Shown: positions 16,993-25,459 of the stretch, piece after piece
Numbering within the stretch: the first letter of the stretch is position 1
How the letters are laid out: each line of letters starts with the position of its first letter
Assembly: GCF_900101855.1 (NCBI RefSeq)
Contig: NZ_FMVC01000001.1
Span: forward strand, 984,911-1,048,910
Origin: Flavobacterium anhuiense
GTDB lineage: Bacteria > Bacteroidota > Bacteroidia > Flavobacteriales > Flavobacteriaceae
DNA length: 64,000 bases
Reading direction: 5' to 3'
Position numbers and translations under genes: made by a program
The notes under the pieces: model-generated
The model's input: only the letters and a program-made list of their open reading frames with translations
The model's database searches: none
What the model was told of the DNA's origin: nothing

Positions 16993-19263
16993 CTAAAATT
17001 GAAACCCGATACTAAACCACGTGAAGCTTTTTGACATTTCTGGAGACCAAGATTGTTTTACTTCAATTGGTCCAATTATGGTTTCTAAACCATAACCAAT
17101 TGCGTATCCTGTATATTTTGGCATAGAAACCCAATCAACAGAAGAGAAAATATCATCTCCTAAGTTGGCAAAATTAGCTGATACATTGATATGGTTTTTT
17201 TTGAAGATTTCATAATCAATATTAATATCAGATTTAATGTAGCTGTTGCCGGCAATACTTAGAAAATCATATCCGTAGAAATAATTGAAGTTATTTATTT
17301 TGTTGTATCCATAACCTCCCAAAATAAAATCAAAAAACGGAACACTATCGCTGCCAATATTAAATCCAGCATCGGCTCCAAATTTTATGGTTGCTTTTCT
17401 GAATAACGGTCTCACAATTGAAACCTCGGCTTTTGCAATGGAAAAAGGTTTAAATTGTTTGGTATAATCCGATGATGCCATATAGGTCTGCACATCTGTA
17501 GAAAAATATAATCCAGAGCTTGGGTAATATTTTTCATCTAACGAATCGTATTTTAAATAAGCAAAAGCGCTAAAATAATTGCTTTTCTCAATTATGTTAT
17601 CTTCATTGGCAAGCGTAGGCGAATTGATTTTTAGATATTTATATTCTAAACCACCGCCCATTAAAAATTTCTGCACAAAAATAGTCTGAAAATAAGCCTG
17701 ATTGCTTATGTCCATAAAGTCAACATTAATGAGATTGACATTTGGTGTTTCTTTCAGAACGCCACTTAAACTGGTAGTTACATTTCGGTTAAATTGATTC
17801 AATCTAGAACGGAAACCAAAACTGATGTTAAAGCCATTTTCGACATAATAGTTAAAATCATATCTGAAATTATCACCCAGAATGATATCTAGAGAAGTAA
17901 CATCATTTTTTAAGAAAGTCTTTTTATGAGTAAGATTTAATAAAACAGCACTTTTGTAAAGTCCATCATAATGAAGTCCAAGTTTTAGATACGTCTGAGT
18001 TGGATTTTCTCTTAAAACCAAATCCAAATTGTCTTTATCGCCATTTGGCTGAAGGCAATAGGAGATTGTGCTAAAGTTTTGTGTAGCATTTAAGTTGTTA
18101 ATTCCAGCTTTAAGAACGTCATAAGTTATAGTGCTTCCTGGCTTGAAACGAAGTTTGCCGCGAATATATTCTTTGGTATAATTTTCTAATTTATCAGTAT
18201 TTATGTCTTGAATATGAAGCGTATCTGTTGCAACTTTTAATTTTGGTTTTTTATAAAAGTTGTTTTCGTCTGTCAATGTTTTGAGTTTTTCATAAACCGC
18301 AAAAGCCGCTTCTTCTCCTTTTCTGATGATTTCTTCTCCTCGGTCAAATGAAATAACACCAAAATCGCGAATATCAGGTTTGATGTAAACATCGGTGTCT
18401 TTTACCTTACTTTTCATTTTTTCGATGGATTGCAGATTGGTAATCTGAACCAAAATTCTCGTGGCATTTTTCAGGTTTTTTCTTTTCAGCAAATCGTCCT
18501 GAACGTCGACACCAATAATAATATCTGCACCAAGATTGCGAACTTCTTGTATAGGGTAATTGTTTACAACACCGCCATCAACAAGAAGATTTCCGTCAAT
18601 TTCTACTGGAGTAAATAAAGAAGGAAAAGCAGCGCTTGCCATCATAGCCTGAACAAGATTTCCTTTGTTTAATAAAACTTCTTCACCTGTTTCAATATTG
18701 GTTCCGATACATAGAAAGGGAGTAGGCAGTTTGTTGAAATCACGAACATGGCGTACGTTTCTAGTTAAACTGCTCAATAAATTATAATTGTACATTCCTT
18801 TTGAAAGCGCTTCAGGAATGCCGATTCTGAAATTGCTAAATGGCAAAACAACGGCATACAATTCGTCATTCTTTTTGCCATAAAAGTTTTTGGATGAACG
18901 CGGAATATAATCGTTAATTAATTCGTCAAAATTGGTTTTTTTAAAAATCGAATCAATCTGTGAAGCGTTGTAACCAGAAGCATAAAGTCCGCCAATTACA
19001 GAACCCATACTGGTTCCGCCGATATAATCAATTTTGATTCCGGCTTCTTCCAAAACTTTTAAAACTCCGATATGAGCAAAACCTTTGGCTCCGCCGCCGC
19101 TTAAAACCAAACCAATTTTGGGTCTTTTAACACTGTCTTTTTTAATTTCCTGTGAAAAAGCTTCTTGCGAAAACAAAAATAACAGCAATACGACAAATGA
19201 GAATGCGCGCGAGGAAACTCCTTTAAACCAATTTTTTGAAATGTACAGTTGGAATGAACGCAT
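16993..19263 (-). CDS. Patatin-like phospholipase fused to BamA-type barrel
   Basis: A 756-residue outer-membrane protein. The start MRSFQLYISKNW at 19263 is 7 bp after the uvrC stop. A longer frame would overlap uvrC by 47 bp. After a signal peptide (ending near AFSQ) comes a patatin domain (about 50-250) with the oxyanion motif LSGGGAKGFAHIG, nucleophile GGTSMGSVIGG and catalytic DGGVVNN. A POTRA-like segment (about 335-410) and a C-terminal 16-strand barrel with terminal GFQF follow. The family is predicted to act on phospholipids at the outer membrane, like Pseudomonas PlpD. Downstream of uvrC in one unit. Confidence 0.9.
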   Translation of the reverse strand: MRSFQLYISKNWFKGVSSRAFSFVVLLLFLFSQEAFSQEIKKDSVKRPKIGLVLSGGGAKGFAHIGVLKVLEEAGIKIDYIGGTSMGSVIGGLYASGYNASQIDSIFKKTNFDELINDYIPRSSKNFYGKKNDELYAVVLPFSNFRIGIPEALSKGMYNYNLLSSLTRNVRHVRDFNKLPTPFLCIGTNIETGEEVLLNKGNLVQAMMASAAFPSLFTPVEIDGNLLVDGGVVNNYPIQEVRNLGADIIIGVDVQDDLLKRKNLKNATRILVQITNLQSIEKMKSKVKDTDVYIKPDIRDFGVISFDRGEEIIRKGEEAAFAVYEKLKTLTDENNFYKKPKLKVATDTLHIQDINTDKLENYTKEYIRGKLRFKPGSTITYDVLKAGINNLNATQNFSTISYCLQPNGDKDNLDLVLRENPTQTYLKLGLHYDGLYKSAVLLNLTHKKTFLKNDVTSLDIILGDNFRYDFNYYVENGFNISFGFRSRLNQFNRNVTTSLSGVLKETPNVNLINVDFMDISNQAYFQTIFVQKFLMGGGLEYKYLKINSPTLANEDNIIEKSNYFSAFAYLKYDSLDEKYYPSSGLYFSTDVQTYMASSDYTKQFKPFSIAKAEVSIVRPLFRKATIKFGADAGFNIGSDSVPFFDFILGGYGYNKINNFNYFYGYDFLSIAGNSYIKSDINIDYEIFKKNHINVSANFANLGDDIFSSVDWVSMPKYTGYAIGYGLETIIGPIEVKQSWSPEMSKSFTWFSIGFQF

Positions 19264-19270
19264 AAAAACT

Positions 19271-21064
19271 CTAGTTGGTTTTGTAAAAGTCGACAATTTT
19301 TTTGGCTTTAGAAACACCTACAACGGCTGAAATTTCTTTTTCTGTAGCTAATTTCAATCTTTTAACACTTTTGAAATGTTGTATTAATGTAGTCATGGTT
19401 TTTTCACCGATTCCTGGAATACTTTCAACAGAAGAATTAAGGGCCGATTTGCTTCTTTTGTCTCTATGAAATGTAATCCCGAATCTATGCGCCTCATTTC
19501 TTAAATGCTGAATAACTTTTAATGTTTCTGATTTTTTGTCCAAATATAACGGAATTGAATCGCCAGGATAGAAAAGTTCTTCCAGACGTTTTGCGATTCC
19601 GATAATGGCTACTTTTCCGCGTAATCCTAAATCGTCAATGCTTTTTAAAGCTGCTGAGAGCTGTCCTTTTCCACCGTCAATTATTATCAATTGTGGCAAA
19701 GGTTCGTTTTCTTCTAATACTCTTTTGTAACGGCGATACACAATTTCGGTCATCGAAGCAAAGTCGTTTGGCCCTTCAACGGTTTTGACATTAAAATGGC
19801 GATAATCTTTTTTGCTCGGTTTTCCGTCTTTAAAAACGACACAAGCCGCAACTGGATTTGTTCCCTGAATATTCGAGTTATCAAAACATTCTATATGTCT
19901 TGGTTCAGACGGAAGACGCAAATCTTTCTGCATCTGCGCCATAATTCGGTTTACGTGACGATCTGGATCTACAATCTGCAATTGTTTTAATTGTTCGATG
20001 CGATAGAATTTGGCATTTCGAATCGACAAATCCAGAATCTGTTTTTTATCCCCAAGTTGTGGAACAGTTGTCTTGATATTTTCGCCTAAATCCAATTCAA
20101 AAGGAACAATAATTTCTTTGGATAATAATTGAAAACGCTCACGAAGTTCTACAATTGCCAATTCCAGTAATTCTTCATCGCTTTCATCGAGTTTTTTCTT
20201 CATTTCTAAAGTGTGCGAACGAATAATAGAACCATGTGAAATCTGAAGGAAATTGACATAAGCGGCACTTTCGTCAGAAACAATCGAGAAAACATCGATA
20301 TTGGTGATCTTCGGATTTATAATAGTAGATCTAGATTGATAATTTTCCAAAACTTCAATCTTTTCTTTAATTTTCTGCGCTTCTTCAAACTGCAAGTTCT
20401 GCGCATAATTGTTCATCAGTTTCTTGAAATCTTTTAAACTTTCTTTGAAGTTTCCTTTCAGGATTTCGCGAATCGCATTGACTTGTTTTTGGTATTCTTC
20501 CAAAGGTTCCAAACCTTCGCATGGGCCTTTGCAATTGCCAATATGATATTCTAAACAAACTTTAAATTTTCCAGAATTAATATTCGATTCGCTCAAATCG
20601 TAGTTGCAAGTTCTAAGCGGATACAATTCTTTGATTAAATCTAAAATCGTATGTACAGTTTTGAAATTAGTGTATGGGCCAAAATATTCAGAGCCGTCTT
20701 TAACCATTCTTCGAGTAGAAAATATTCTAGAAAATGGTTCTTTTTTGATGCAAATCCACGGATACGTTTTATCATCTCTTAATAAAACGTTGTATCGCGG
20801 CTGAAGCGTTTTAATTAAATTGTTTTCTAATAAAAGCGCATCGGTTTCCGTTGGAACTACGATATGTTTTATAGTAACGATTTTTTTTACCAATACATTT
20901 GTTTTGGCAGTATCGTGAATTTTATTGAAATAGGATGAAACCCTTTTTTTTAAATTTTTAGCTTTTCCGACATACAAGATTTTCCCGTCTTTATCATAAT
21001 ATTGATATACGCCCGGATTATCAGGCAAGGTTAAAATTTGAAGATCTAAGGACGGTTTTTGCAT
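19271..21064 (-). CDS. uvrC: Excinuclease ABC subunit C
   Basis: Nuclease of nucleotide excision repair that cuts both sides of a UvrB-marked lesion. A 597-residue protein from MQKPSLDLQILTLP, which places PGVY at residue 17 as in other UvrC proteins. A longer start at 21109 is possible because a promoter box lies 38 bp before it. Domains: GIY-YIG (about 15-95, ILYVGKAKNLKKR), UVR motif (FEEAQKIKEKIEVLE, about 205-235), RNase H-like nuclease (HIECFDNSNIQG, GPNDFASM) and C-terminal helix-hairpin-helix (SIPGIGEKTMTTLI). Confidence 0.96.
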   Translation of the reverse strand: MQKPSLDLQILTLPDNPGVYQYYDKDGKILYVGKAKNLKKRVSSYFNKIHDTAKTNVLVKKIVTIKHIVVPTETDALLLENNLIKTLQPRYNVLLRDDKTYPWICIKKEPFSRIFSTRRMVKDGSEYFGPYTNFKTVHTILDLIKELYPLRTCNYDLSESNINSGKFKVCLEYHIGNCKGPCEGLEPLEEYQKQVNAIREILKGNFKESLKDFKKLMNNYAQNLQFEEAQKIKEKIEVLENYQSRSTIINPKITNIDVFSIVSDESAAYVNFLQISHGSIIRSHTLEMKKKLDESDEELLELAIVELRERFQLLSKEIIVPFELDLGENIKTTVPQLGDKKQILDLSIRNAKFYRIEQLKQLQIVDPDRHVNRIMAQMQKDLRLPSEPRHIECFDNSNIQGTNPVAACVVFKDGKPSKKDYRHFNVKTVEGPNDFASMTEIVYRRYKRVLEENEPLPQLIIIDGGKGQLSAALKSIDDLGLRGKVAIIGIAKRLEELFYPGDSIPLYLDKKSETLKVIQHLRNEAHRFGITFHRDKRSKSALNSSVESIPGIGEKTMTTLIQHFKSVKRLKLATEKEISAVVGVSKAKKIVDFYKTN

Positions 21065-21146
21065 TCTATTCTGTTTCTGAAGATGTTCGAAAAGCTTTTC
21101 AAAAACCATTCCGATTTCTGAAACAAGCTTAACATTGAATTAGTTT

Positions 21147-21154
21147 CAAATTTA
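21147..21154 (-). promoter_or_regulatory. -7 promoter box of uvrC
   Basis: TAAATTTG on the minus strand matches TAnnTTTG, in the gap shared with the divergent deacylase gene. No TTG is seen at the right distance. Confidence 0.4.
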
Positions 21155-21198
21155 CAAAATCAAAAGAATAATTTCTATATTTAGATTTTATAATTCAC

Positions 21199-22179
21199 AT
21201 GAAAAATAGTGCTCCATTGGTCATTTTTGGCGAATCGATTTTGCCAGGAGAACATAGAACCATAAATGTCGAAATTGCTCGGCTTCATACTACAACTAAG
21301 TTGAATATTCCTGTAATTGTGCGCCGTTCTAAACATGAAGGCCCAACAATATTGTTTTCAGCAGGAATACATGGTGACGAAATTAACGGTGTCGAAATTG
21401 TTCGTCAGATCATTAGTAAAAAAATAAACAGACCGGCTTGCGGTACAATAATCTGTATTCCGGTAATCAATATGTACGGTTTTGTCAACAAATCGAGAGA
21501 ATTTCCAGACGGGCGTGACTTGAATCGTGTTTTTCCCGGAAGTAAAAAAGGTTCGCTTGCCAGCCGATTTGCCTATCATATTGTCGAAGAGATTTTACCG
21601 ATTTTAGATTATGCTGTCGATTTTCATGCGGGTGGAGCAAGCCGTTTTAATGCGCCGCAGATTAGAATTACCGAAAATAATCCTGAACTGAAAGTTCTCG
21701 CCGATATTTTTAATGCACCATTTACGCTGTATTCTAAAAATATAAATGGCTCTTTTAGGAAAACTTCTGAGAGTGCCAATGTCAAAATGCTGCTTTTTGA
21801 AGGCGGAAAATCACTAGATATCAATAACGAAATTGCAAACCAAGGCGTATTAGGAACCAAACGTTTGCTTCACTATTTAGGAATGTTGGATTCTAAACAA
21901 ATTATGGAACCCGCATTAACTCCTTCAATTTATATTAAACAATCGGTTTGGCTACGTGCAAAATGTTCTGGACTGCTTCATGATTTTAATTTGGTTGGAA
22001 AATTTGTAACCAAAGGAACTATCTTAGCCATTATTACAGATCCGTTTGGGAAGTTTGAGCAAAAAGTAAAAGCACCGCATGATGGTTATGTAATCAATGC
22101 CAATCATTCGCCAATTGTTTATGAGGGCGATGCCATTTATCATTTATCTAAAACCCCAGACGATAATGCCGACGAGTAA
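21199..22179 (+). CDS. AstE/aspartoacylase-family zinc deacylase
   Basis: A 326-residue M14-type enzyme. The zinc site is visible: FSAGIHGDEINGVEIV (HxxE) and the later histidine in DYAVDFHAGGASRF. The catalytic Glu fits LLFEGGKS. The C-terminal beta domain (about 255-320) contains KAPHDGYVINANHSP. Relatives remove acyl groups from amino acids (succinylglutamate, N-acetylaspartate), and a subgroup travels with rimK, which is not here. Substrate unknown. It overlaps the next gene by 14 bp. Confidence 0.85.
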   Translation: MKNSAPLVIFGESILPGEHRTINVEIARLHTTTKLNIPVIVRRSKHEGPTILFSAGIHGDEINGVEIVRQIISKKINRPACGTIICIPVINMYGFVNKSREFPDGRDLNRVFPGSKKGSLASRFAYHIVEEILPILDYAVDFHAGGASRFNAPQIRITENNPELKVLADIFNAPFTLYSKNINGSFRKTSESANVKMLLFEGGKSLDINNEIANQGVLGTKRLLHYLGMLDSKQIMEPALTPSIYIKQSVWLRAKCSGLLHDFNLVGKFVTKGTILAIITDPFGKFEQKVKAPHDGYVINANHSPIVYEGDAIYHLSKTPDDNADE

Positions 22180-22735
22180 AAAAGAACTTCGCATAGAATA
22201 TAAAAATCTTCGTAAAGCACTTTCTTTTGATGAAATAGAAGAGAAGAGCCTTGCAATTGCCAATCAATTAATTCAAATGCCGATCTGGAATAAAACGTAT
22301 TATCATGTTTTTCTTCCGATTGAAGAGCATAAAGAAGTAAATACCGAATATATTCTGCACTTGCTTTCTGGAAAAGACAAAGAAGTCTTGATTTCGAAAA
22401 GTGATTTTGAAACCAGAAAAATGACTCATTTTCTTTTAACAGATAACACCAAAATCAAAAAGAACGAATACAATATTCCTGAACCCATTGACGGAATTGA
22501 AGTTCCATCTTCAAAAGTTGAAGTGGTTTTTGTGCCACTTTTGGCTTTTGATGTTTATGGAAACCGAATTGGTTATGGAAAGGGTTTCTACGATAAATTT
22601 CTTGCCGAATGCAAAACCGCAACCATAAAAATTGGACTTTCTTTTTTTGAATCGGTAAACCAAATTGATGACGTTTTTGAATCGGATATTAAATTGGATT
22701 ATTGCGTTACGCCAGAGAAAATTTATACATTTTAA
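22166..22735 (+). CDS. 5-Formyltetrahydrofolate cyclo-ligase
   Basis: Converts 5-formyl-THF to 5,10-methenyl-THF using ATP, returning stored folate to the pool. The 189-residue protein starts at MPTSKKELRIEYK. A longer frame from 22097 would add an implausible segment within the upstream gene. Signatures are the N-terminal KKELRIEYKNLRKALS (basic, ATP site) and the C-terminal NRIGYGKGFYDKFLAE loop. Overlap with the upstream deacylase suggests one transcript. Confidence 0.93.
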   Translation: MPTSKKELRIEYKNLRKALSFDEIEEKSLAIANQLIQMPIWNKTYYHVFLPIEEHKEVNTEYILHLLSGKDKEVLISKSDFETRKMTHFLLTDNTKIKKNEYNIPEPIDGIEVPSSKVEVVFVPLLAFDVYGNRIGYGKGFYDKFLAECKTATIKIGLSFFESVNQIDDVFESDIKLDYCVTPEKIYTF

Positions 22736-22762
22736 TTTCACAACGGAACGTTCAAAATTTAA

Positions 22763-22811
22763 TGCCACAGATTAAAATGATTCCAAAAGATTAATCCTTT
22801 AATCTGTGGCA
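22763..22811. repeat. Intergenic inverted repeat TGCCACAGATTAAA
   Basis: Perfect 14-bp arms (TGCCACAGATTAAA / TTTAATCTGTGGCA) around a 21-nt loop that contains a second small palindrome. On the plus strand it is followed by A residues rather than T residues, so it is not a standard terminator for the upstream gene. A related word, CACAGATTAAA, occurs at 35652-35662. Confidence 0.75.
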
Positions 22812-23023
22812 AAAAAATCTTCACATTCAAAAAAATATTCCACACGATATCCCTTTAAAAATAAGAGTTTCTCATTTTATTTTCACGTAAGAAAAATATT
22901 TGTAAAAAATTTGGCACGATTTTGATACTCGAAAAATTGCAAATAATCGCCTCTAGTAAATCCGGAATGCTAGTCCTTATTTGAAGCCTATAACCTTTTA
23001 TTAATTTTTTTAAAACTTACTTT

Positions 23024-24574
23024 ATGAGAAATCTTAATTTCTTTATGATGGCATTCCTTGTACTTACTATTTTCGGCTGTAAGAAAGCTGATTATGAGAC
23101 TGTGGAAACCGCAGATTCTACTGCAGTTGCAGCTACGACCGATTTAATTGAAGAGGAAAATTATATTCCTGAAACCAATACAGAAAGTTATGCGGCATTA
23201 GAAGAAAATCCGTTTGAATCTCCGCTGAAAGAACCACTTTCTACTTTTTCTATCGATGTTGATAACGCATCGTATACTAATATCCGCAGATTTATAAACG
23301 AAGGGCAGAAAGTTCCAAAAGATGCTGTTCGTGTTGAAGAAATGATCAACTTTTTTAAATACAAATATCCGCAGCCAGATGGTCAGCATCCGTTTTCTAT
23401 AAATACAGAATACAGCGATTGTCCGTGGAATAAAAATAGCAGATTGCTAAAAATTGGTCTGCAGGGAAAGAATGTTCCAATGGCAAATTTACCAGCAACT
23501 AATTTAGTTTTTCTAGTGGATGTTTCGGGTTCGATGGATGAACCAAACAAACTGCCTTTGCTGAAAGAATCTATGAAAATTTTGGTGAAAGAACTTCGAA
23601 GCATTGATAAAGTTTCAATTGTCGTTTATGCAGGATCTGCGGGAGTAGTTTTAGAGCCAACTTCGGGAGATAATAAAGATGAAATTATGGATGCTTTTGA
23701 CGATTTGCACGCAGGTGGAAGCACGGCAGGAGGAGAAGGAATCGAATTGGCTTATAAGCTGGCACAACAAAATTTTATTAAAGGCGGCAATAATCGAGTA
23801 GTGATAGCCACTGATGGAGATTTTAATGTTGGTGCTTCTTCTGATGATGATATGCTGAAATTGATTGAACAAAAAAGAGAATCTGGAGTTTTCTTAACCG
23901 TTCTTGGATTTGGAATGGGGAATTACAAAGACAGTAAAATGGAAATCTTGGCCGACAAAGGAAATGGAAATTATGCTTATATCGATAACATTCAGGAAGC
24001 GAATCGTTTTCTTGGAAAAGAATTTAAAGGTTCTATGTTTGCTATCGCAAAAGATGTAAAAATCCAAATTGAGTTTAATCCAAATCATGTTCAAGCATAT
24101 CGATTGATTGGTTATGAAAACCGAAAACTGAATGCAGAAGATTTTAAAAATGATAAAATTGATGCGGGCGAATTAGGTAGCGGACATTCGGTTACGGCTT
24201 TGTATGAAATAGTTCCGGTAGGTGTAGAGAGTGATTATGTCCCTTCAGATTTAAAATATACTAAAACGCCAAAAGTTGCTGAAAATCATAGCGATGAATT
24301 GGCTACAGTAAAATTTAGATATAAAAAACCTGATGGCAATAATAGTATTGAAATTGTAAATATAATTGCAGATAAGAAAACAGACTTGGAAAACAGTTCT
24401 GCAGATTTCAAATTTACAACTGCCGTTTCTTGGTTCGGATTAAAACTCAGAGATTCCAAATATATTGCCAGCAGTTCAAGTTCGGATATTAAAAGATTGG
24501 CAAAATCTGGTTTATCAAATGACGAAGAAGGCTATAGATCTGAGTTTGTACGATTGGTCGATGCGGTGAATTAA
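23024..24574 (+). CDS. YfbK-like von Willebrand factor A lipoprotein
   Basis: A 516-residue lipoprotein (FGCKK, Cys19). Acidic linker, then a YfbK N-terminal domain (about 65-150, PLSTFSIDVDNASYTNIRRF), a vWA domain (about 158-330) with intact metal site DVSGS and a TDGDFNVGASS loop, and a C-terminal DUF3520-type region to the end (WFGLKLRDSKY). Role of this family is poorly defined. Its location directly convergent with the Bat operon, itself rich in vWA proteins, is suggestive but not proof of a link. Confidence 0.88.
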   Translation: MRNLNFFMMAFLVLTIFGCKKADYETVETADSTAVAATTDLIEEENYIPETNTESYAALEENPFESPLKEPLSTFSIDVDNASYTNIRRFINEGQKVPKDAVRVEEMINFFKYKYPQPDGQHPFSINTEYSDCPWNKNSRLLKIGLQGKNVPMANLPATNLVFLVDVSGSMDEPNKLPLLKESMKILVKELRSIDKVSIVVYAGSAGVVLEPTSGDNKDEIMDAFDDLHAGGSTAGGEGIELAYKLAQQNFIKGGNNRVVIATDGDFNVGASSDDDMLKLIEQKRESGVFLTVLGFGMGNYKDSKMEILADKGNGNYAYIDNIQEANRFLGKEFKGSMFAIAKDVKIQIEFNPNHVQAYRLIGYENRKLNAEDFKNDKIDAGELGSGHSVTALYEIVPVGVESDYVPSDLKYTKTPKVAENHSDELATVKFRYKKPDGNNSIEIVNIIADKKTDLENSSADFKFTTAVSWFGLKLRDSKYIASSSSSDIKRLAKSGLSNDEEGYRSEFVRLVDAVN

Positions 24575-24590
24575 TTTAAAATTCGAAAAA

Positions 24591-24636
24591 AGAAAAATTC
24601 CAAACTCCAACTTAAAATTGGAATTTGGAATTTTTT
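24591..24636. terminator. Bidirectional terminator, AATTCCAAA type
   Basis: Stem AAAAATTCCAAACTCCAA / TTGGAATTTGGAATTTTT (one mismatch) between the convergent vWA lipoprotein and batE. The same words form hairpins at 40911-40954 and 56799-56862. Confidence 0.8.
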
Positions 24637-24655
24637 ATTTGAATATTTTAAAACC

Positions 24656-25402
24656 TTATTTTACTTCTTTAATAGTTGAAGAATCTATCCAGCCTTGAGT
24701 TCCGTCTGTCAATTCGATTTTTTTCCAGCCTGAAATACTTTCTAACACATAAACTTTTGCTCCTTCATGCAATAAGATAATACCATTTGAAGATTTTTGA
24801 GGCTCGCGTCGAACTTGGCTTAACTCAGAAAATACAATAGCAACACGATCGTTTTCAAAATGACTTTTTTCAGACATTCCAGCCGAAATGCTTAACGCAA
24901 ATGCAACGAGAATAATAAACATTCCAACAAAATAAATTCTTTTTGCGAGTGTGGCATTTGAAAAGTAATACCCAATAAAACTCAATAAAAATACAAAGCC
25001 AAGCGCAACAGAAATCTTAGCCCAAGTATTATAATCAAAAATAGAAGTAAAGTTCTGGATCAGTTTTGCAAAACCTACTTTAGGAACTTCTTTGATTTCA
25101 TCGATAGTCAGTTTTTTGGCAAATTTTAGATTGTTTAAAGTCTCTGGATCGTTTGGTTTAAGAACCAAAGCTTTCTCATAATTATAAATCGAAGGCGCAA
25201 CCTGATTTAGTTTGTAATAACAATTTCCTAAATTGAAATACAATTCGGCAGATTGCAGTTTATCTTCTTTTATAATGTTCTCATAAACCTGTGCCGCTTC
25301 TTTATATTGCCCTTTTTGGTACAAAGCATTAGCCGATTCAAAGCGACCCTGCGCAAAGAAAACCTGCGAGATGAATAAAAAGAGATATAGTATGTTTTTC
25401 AT
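24656..25402 (-). CDS. batE: BatE: TPR and SH3-domain membrane protein
   Basis: A 248-residue protein. Signal peptide (ending near FFAQG), two to three tetratricopeptide repeats (about 20-110, SAELYFNLGNCYYKLNQ), two membrane helices (about 130-175), and a C-terminal bacterial SH3 domain (about 185-245, VYVLESISGWKKIELTDGTQ). Last gene of the operon moxR to batE. Bat proteins are linked to aerotolerance in Bacteroides, and the biochemical role is not settled. Confidence 0.85.
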   Translation of the reverse strand: MKNILYLFLFISQVFFAQGRFESANALYQKGQYKEAAQVYENIIKEDKLQSAELYFNLGNCYYKLNQVAPSIYNYEKALVLKPNDPETLNNLKFAKKLTIDEIKEVPKVGFAKLIQNFTSIFDYNTWAKISVALGFVFLLSFIGYYFSNATLAKRIYFVGMFIILVAFALSISAGMSEKSHFENDRVAIVFSELSQVRREPQKSSNGIILLHEGAKVYVLESISGWKKIELTDGTQGWIDSSTIKEVK

Positions 25403-25414
25403 CTTATTTTGTTT

Positions 25415-25447
25415 AAACCTAACAGGTTTTTAAAACCTGTTAGGTTT
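25415..25447. repeat. Perfect palindrome between batD and batE
   Basis: Arms AAACCTAACAGGTTTT and AAAACCTGTTAGGTTT, 16 bp each, one base apart. It occupies most of the 57-bp gap. Confidence 0.85.
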
Positions 25448-25459
25448 GTTTTATTACGT

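Noticed and set aside
22911..22927. TTGGCACG-N4-TGATA, like a sigma-54 promoter, upstream of the vWA lipoprotein
   Set aside because: The -24 half fits but the -12 half lacks the GC pair, so the match is incomplete and probably chance.
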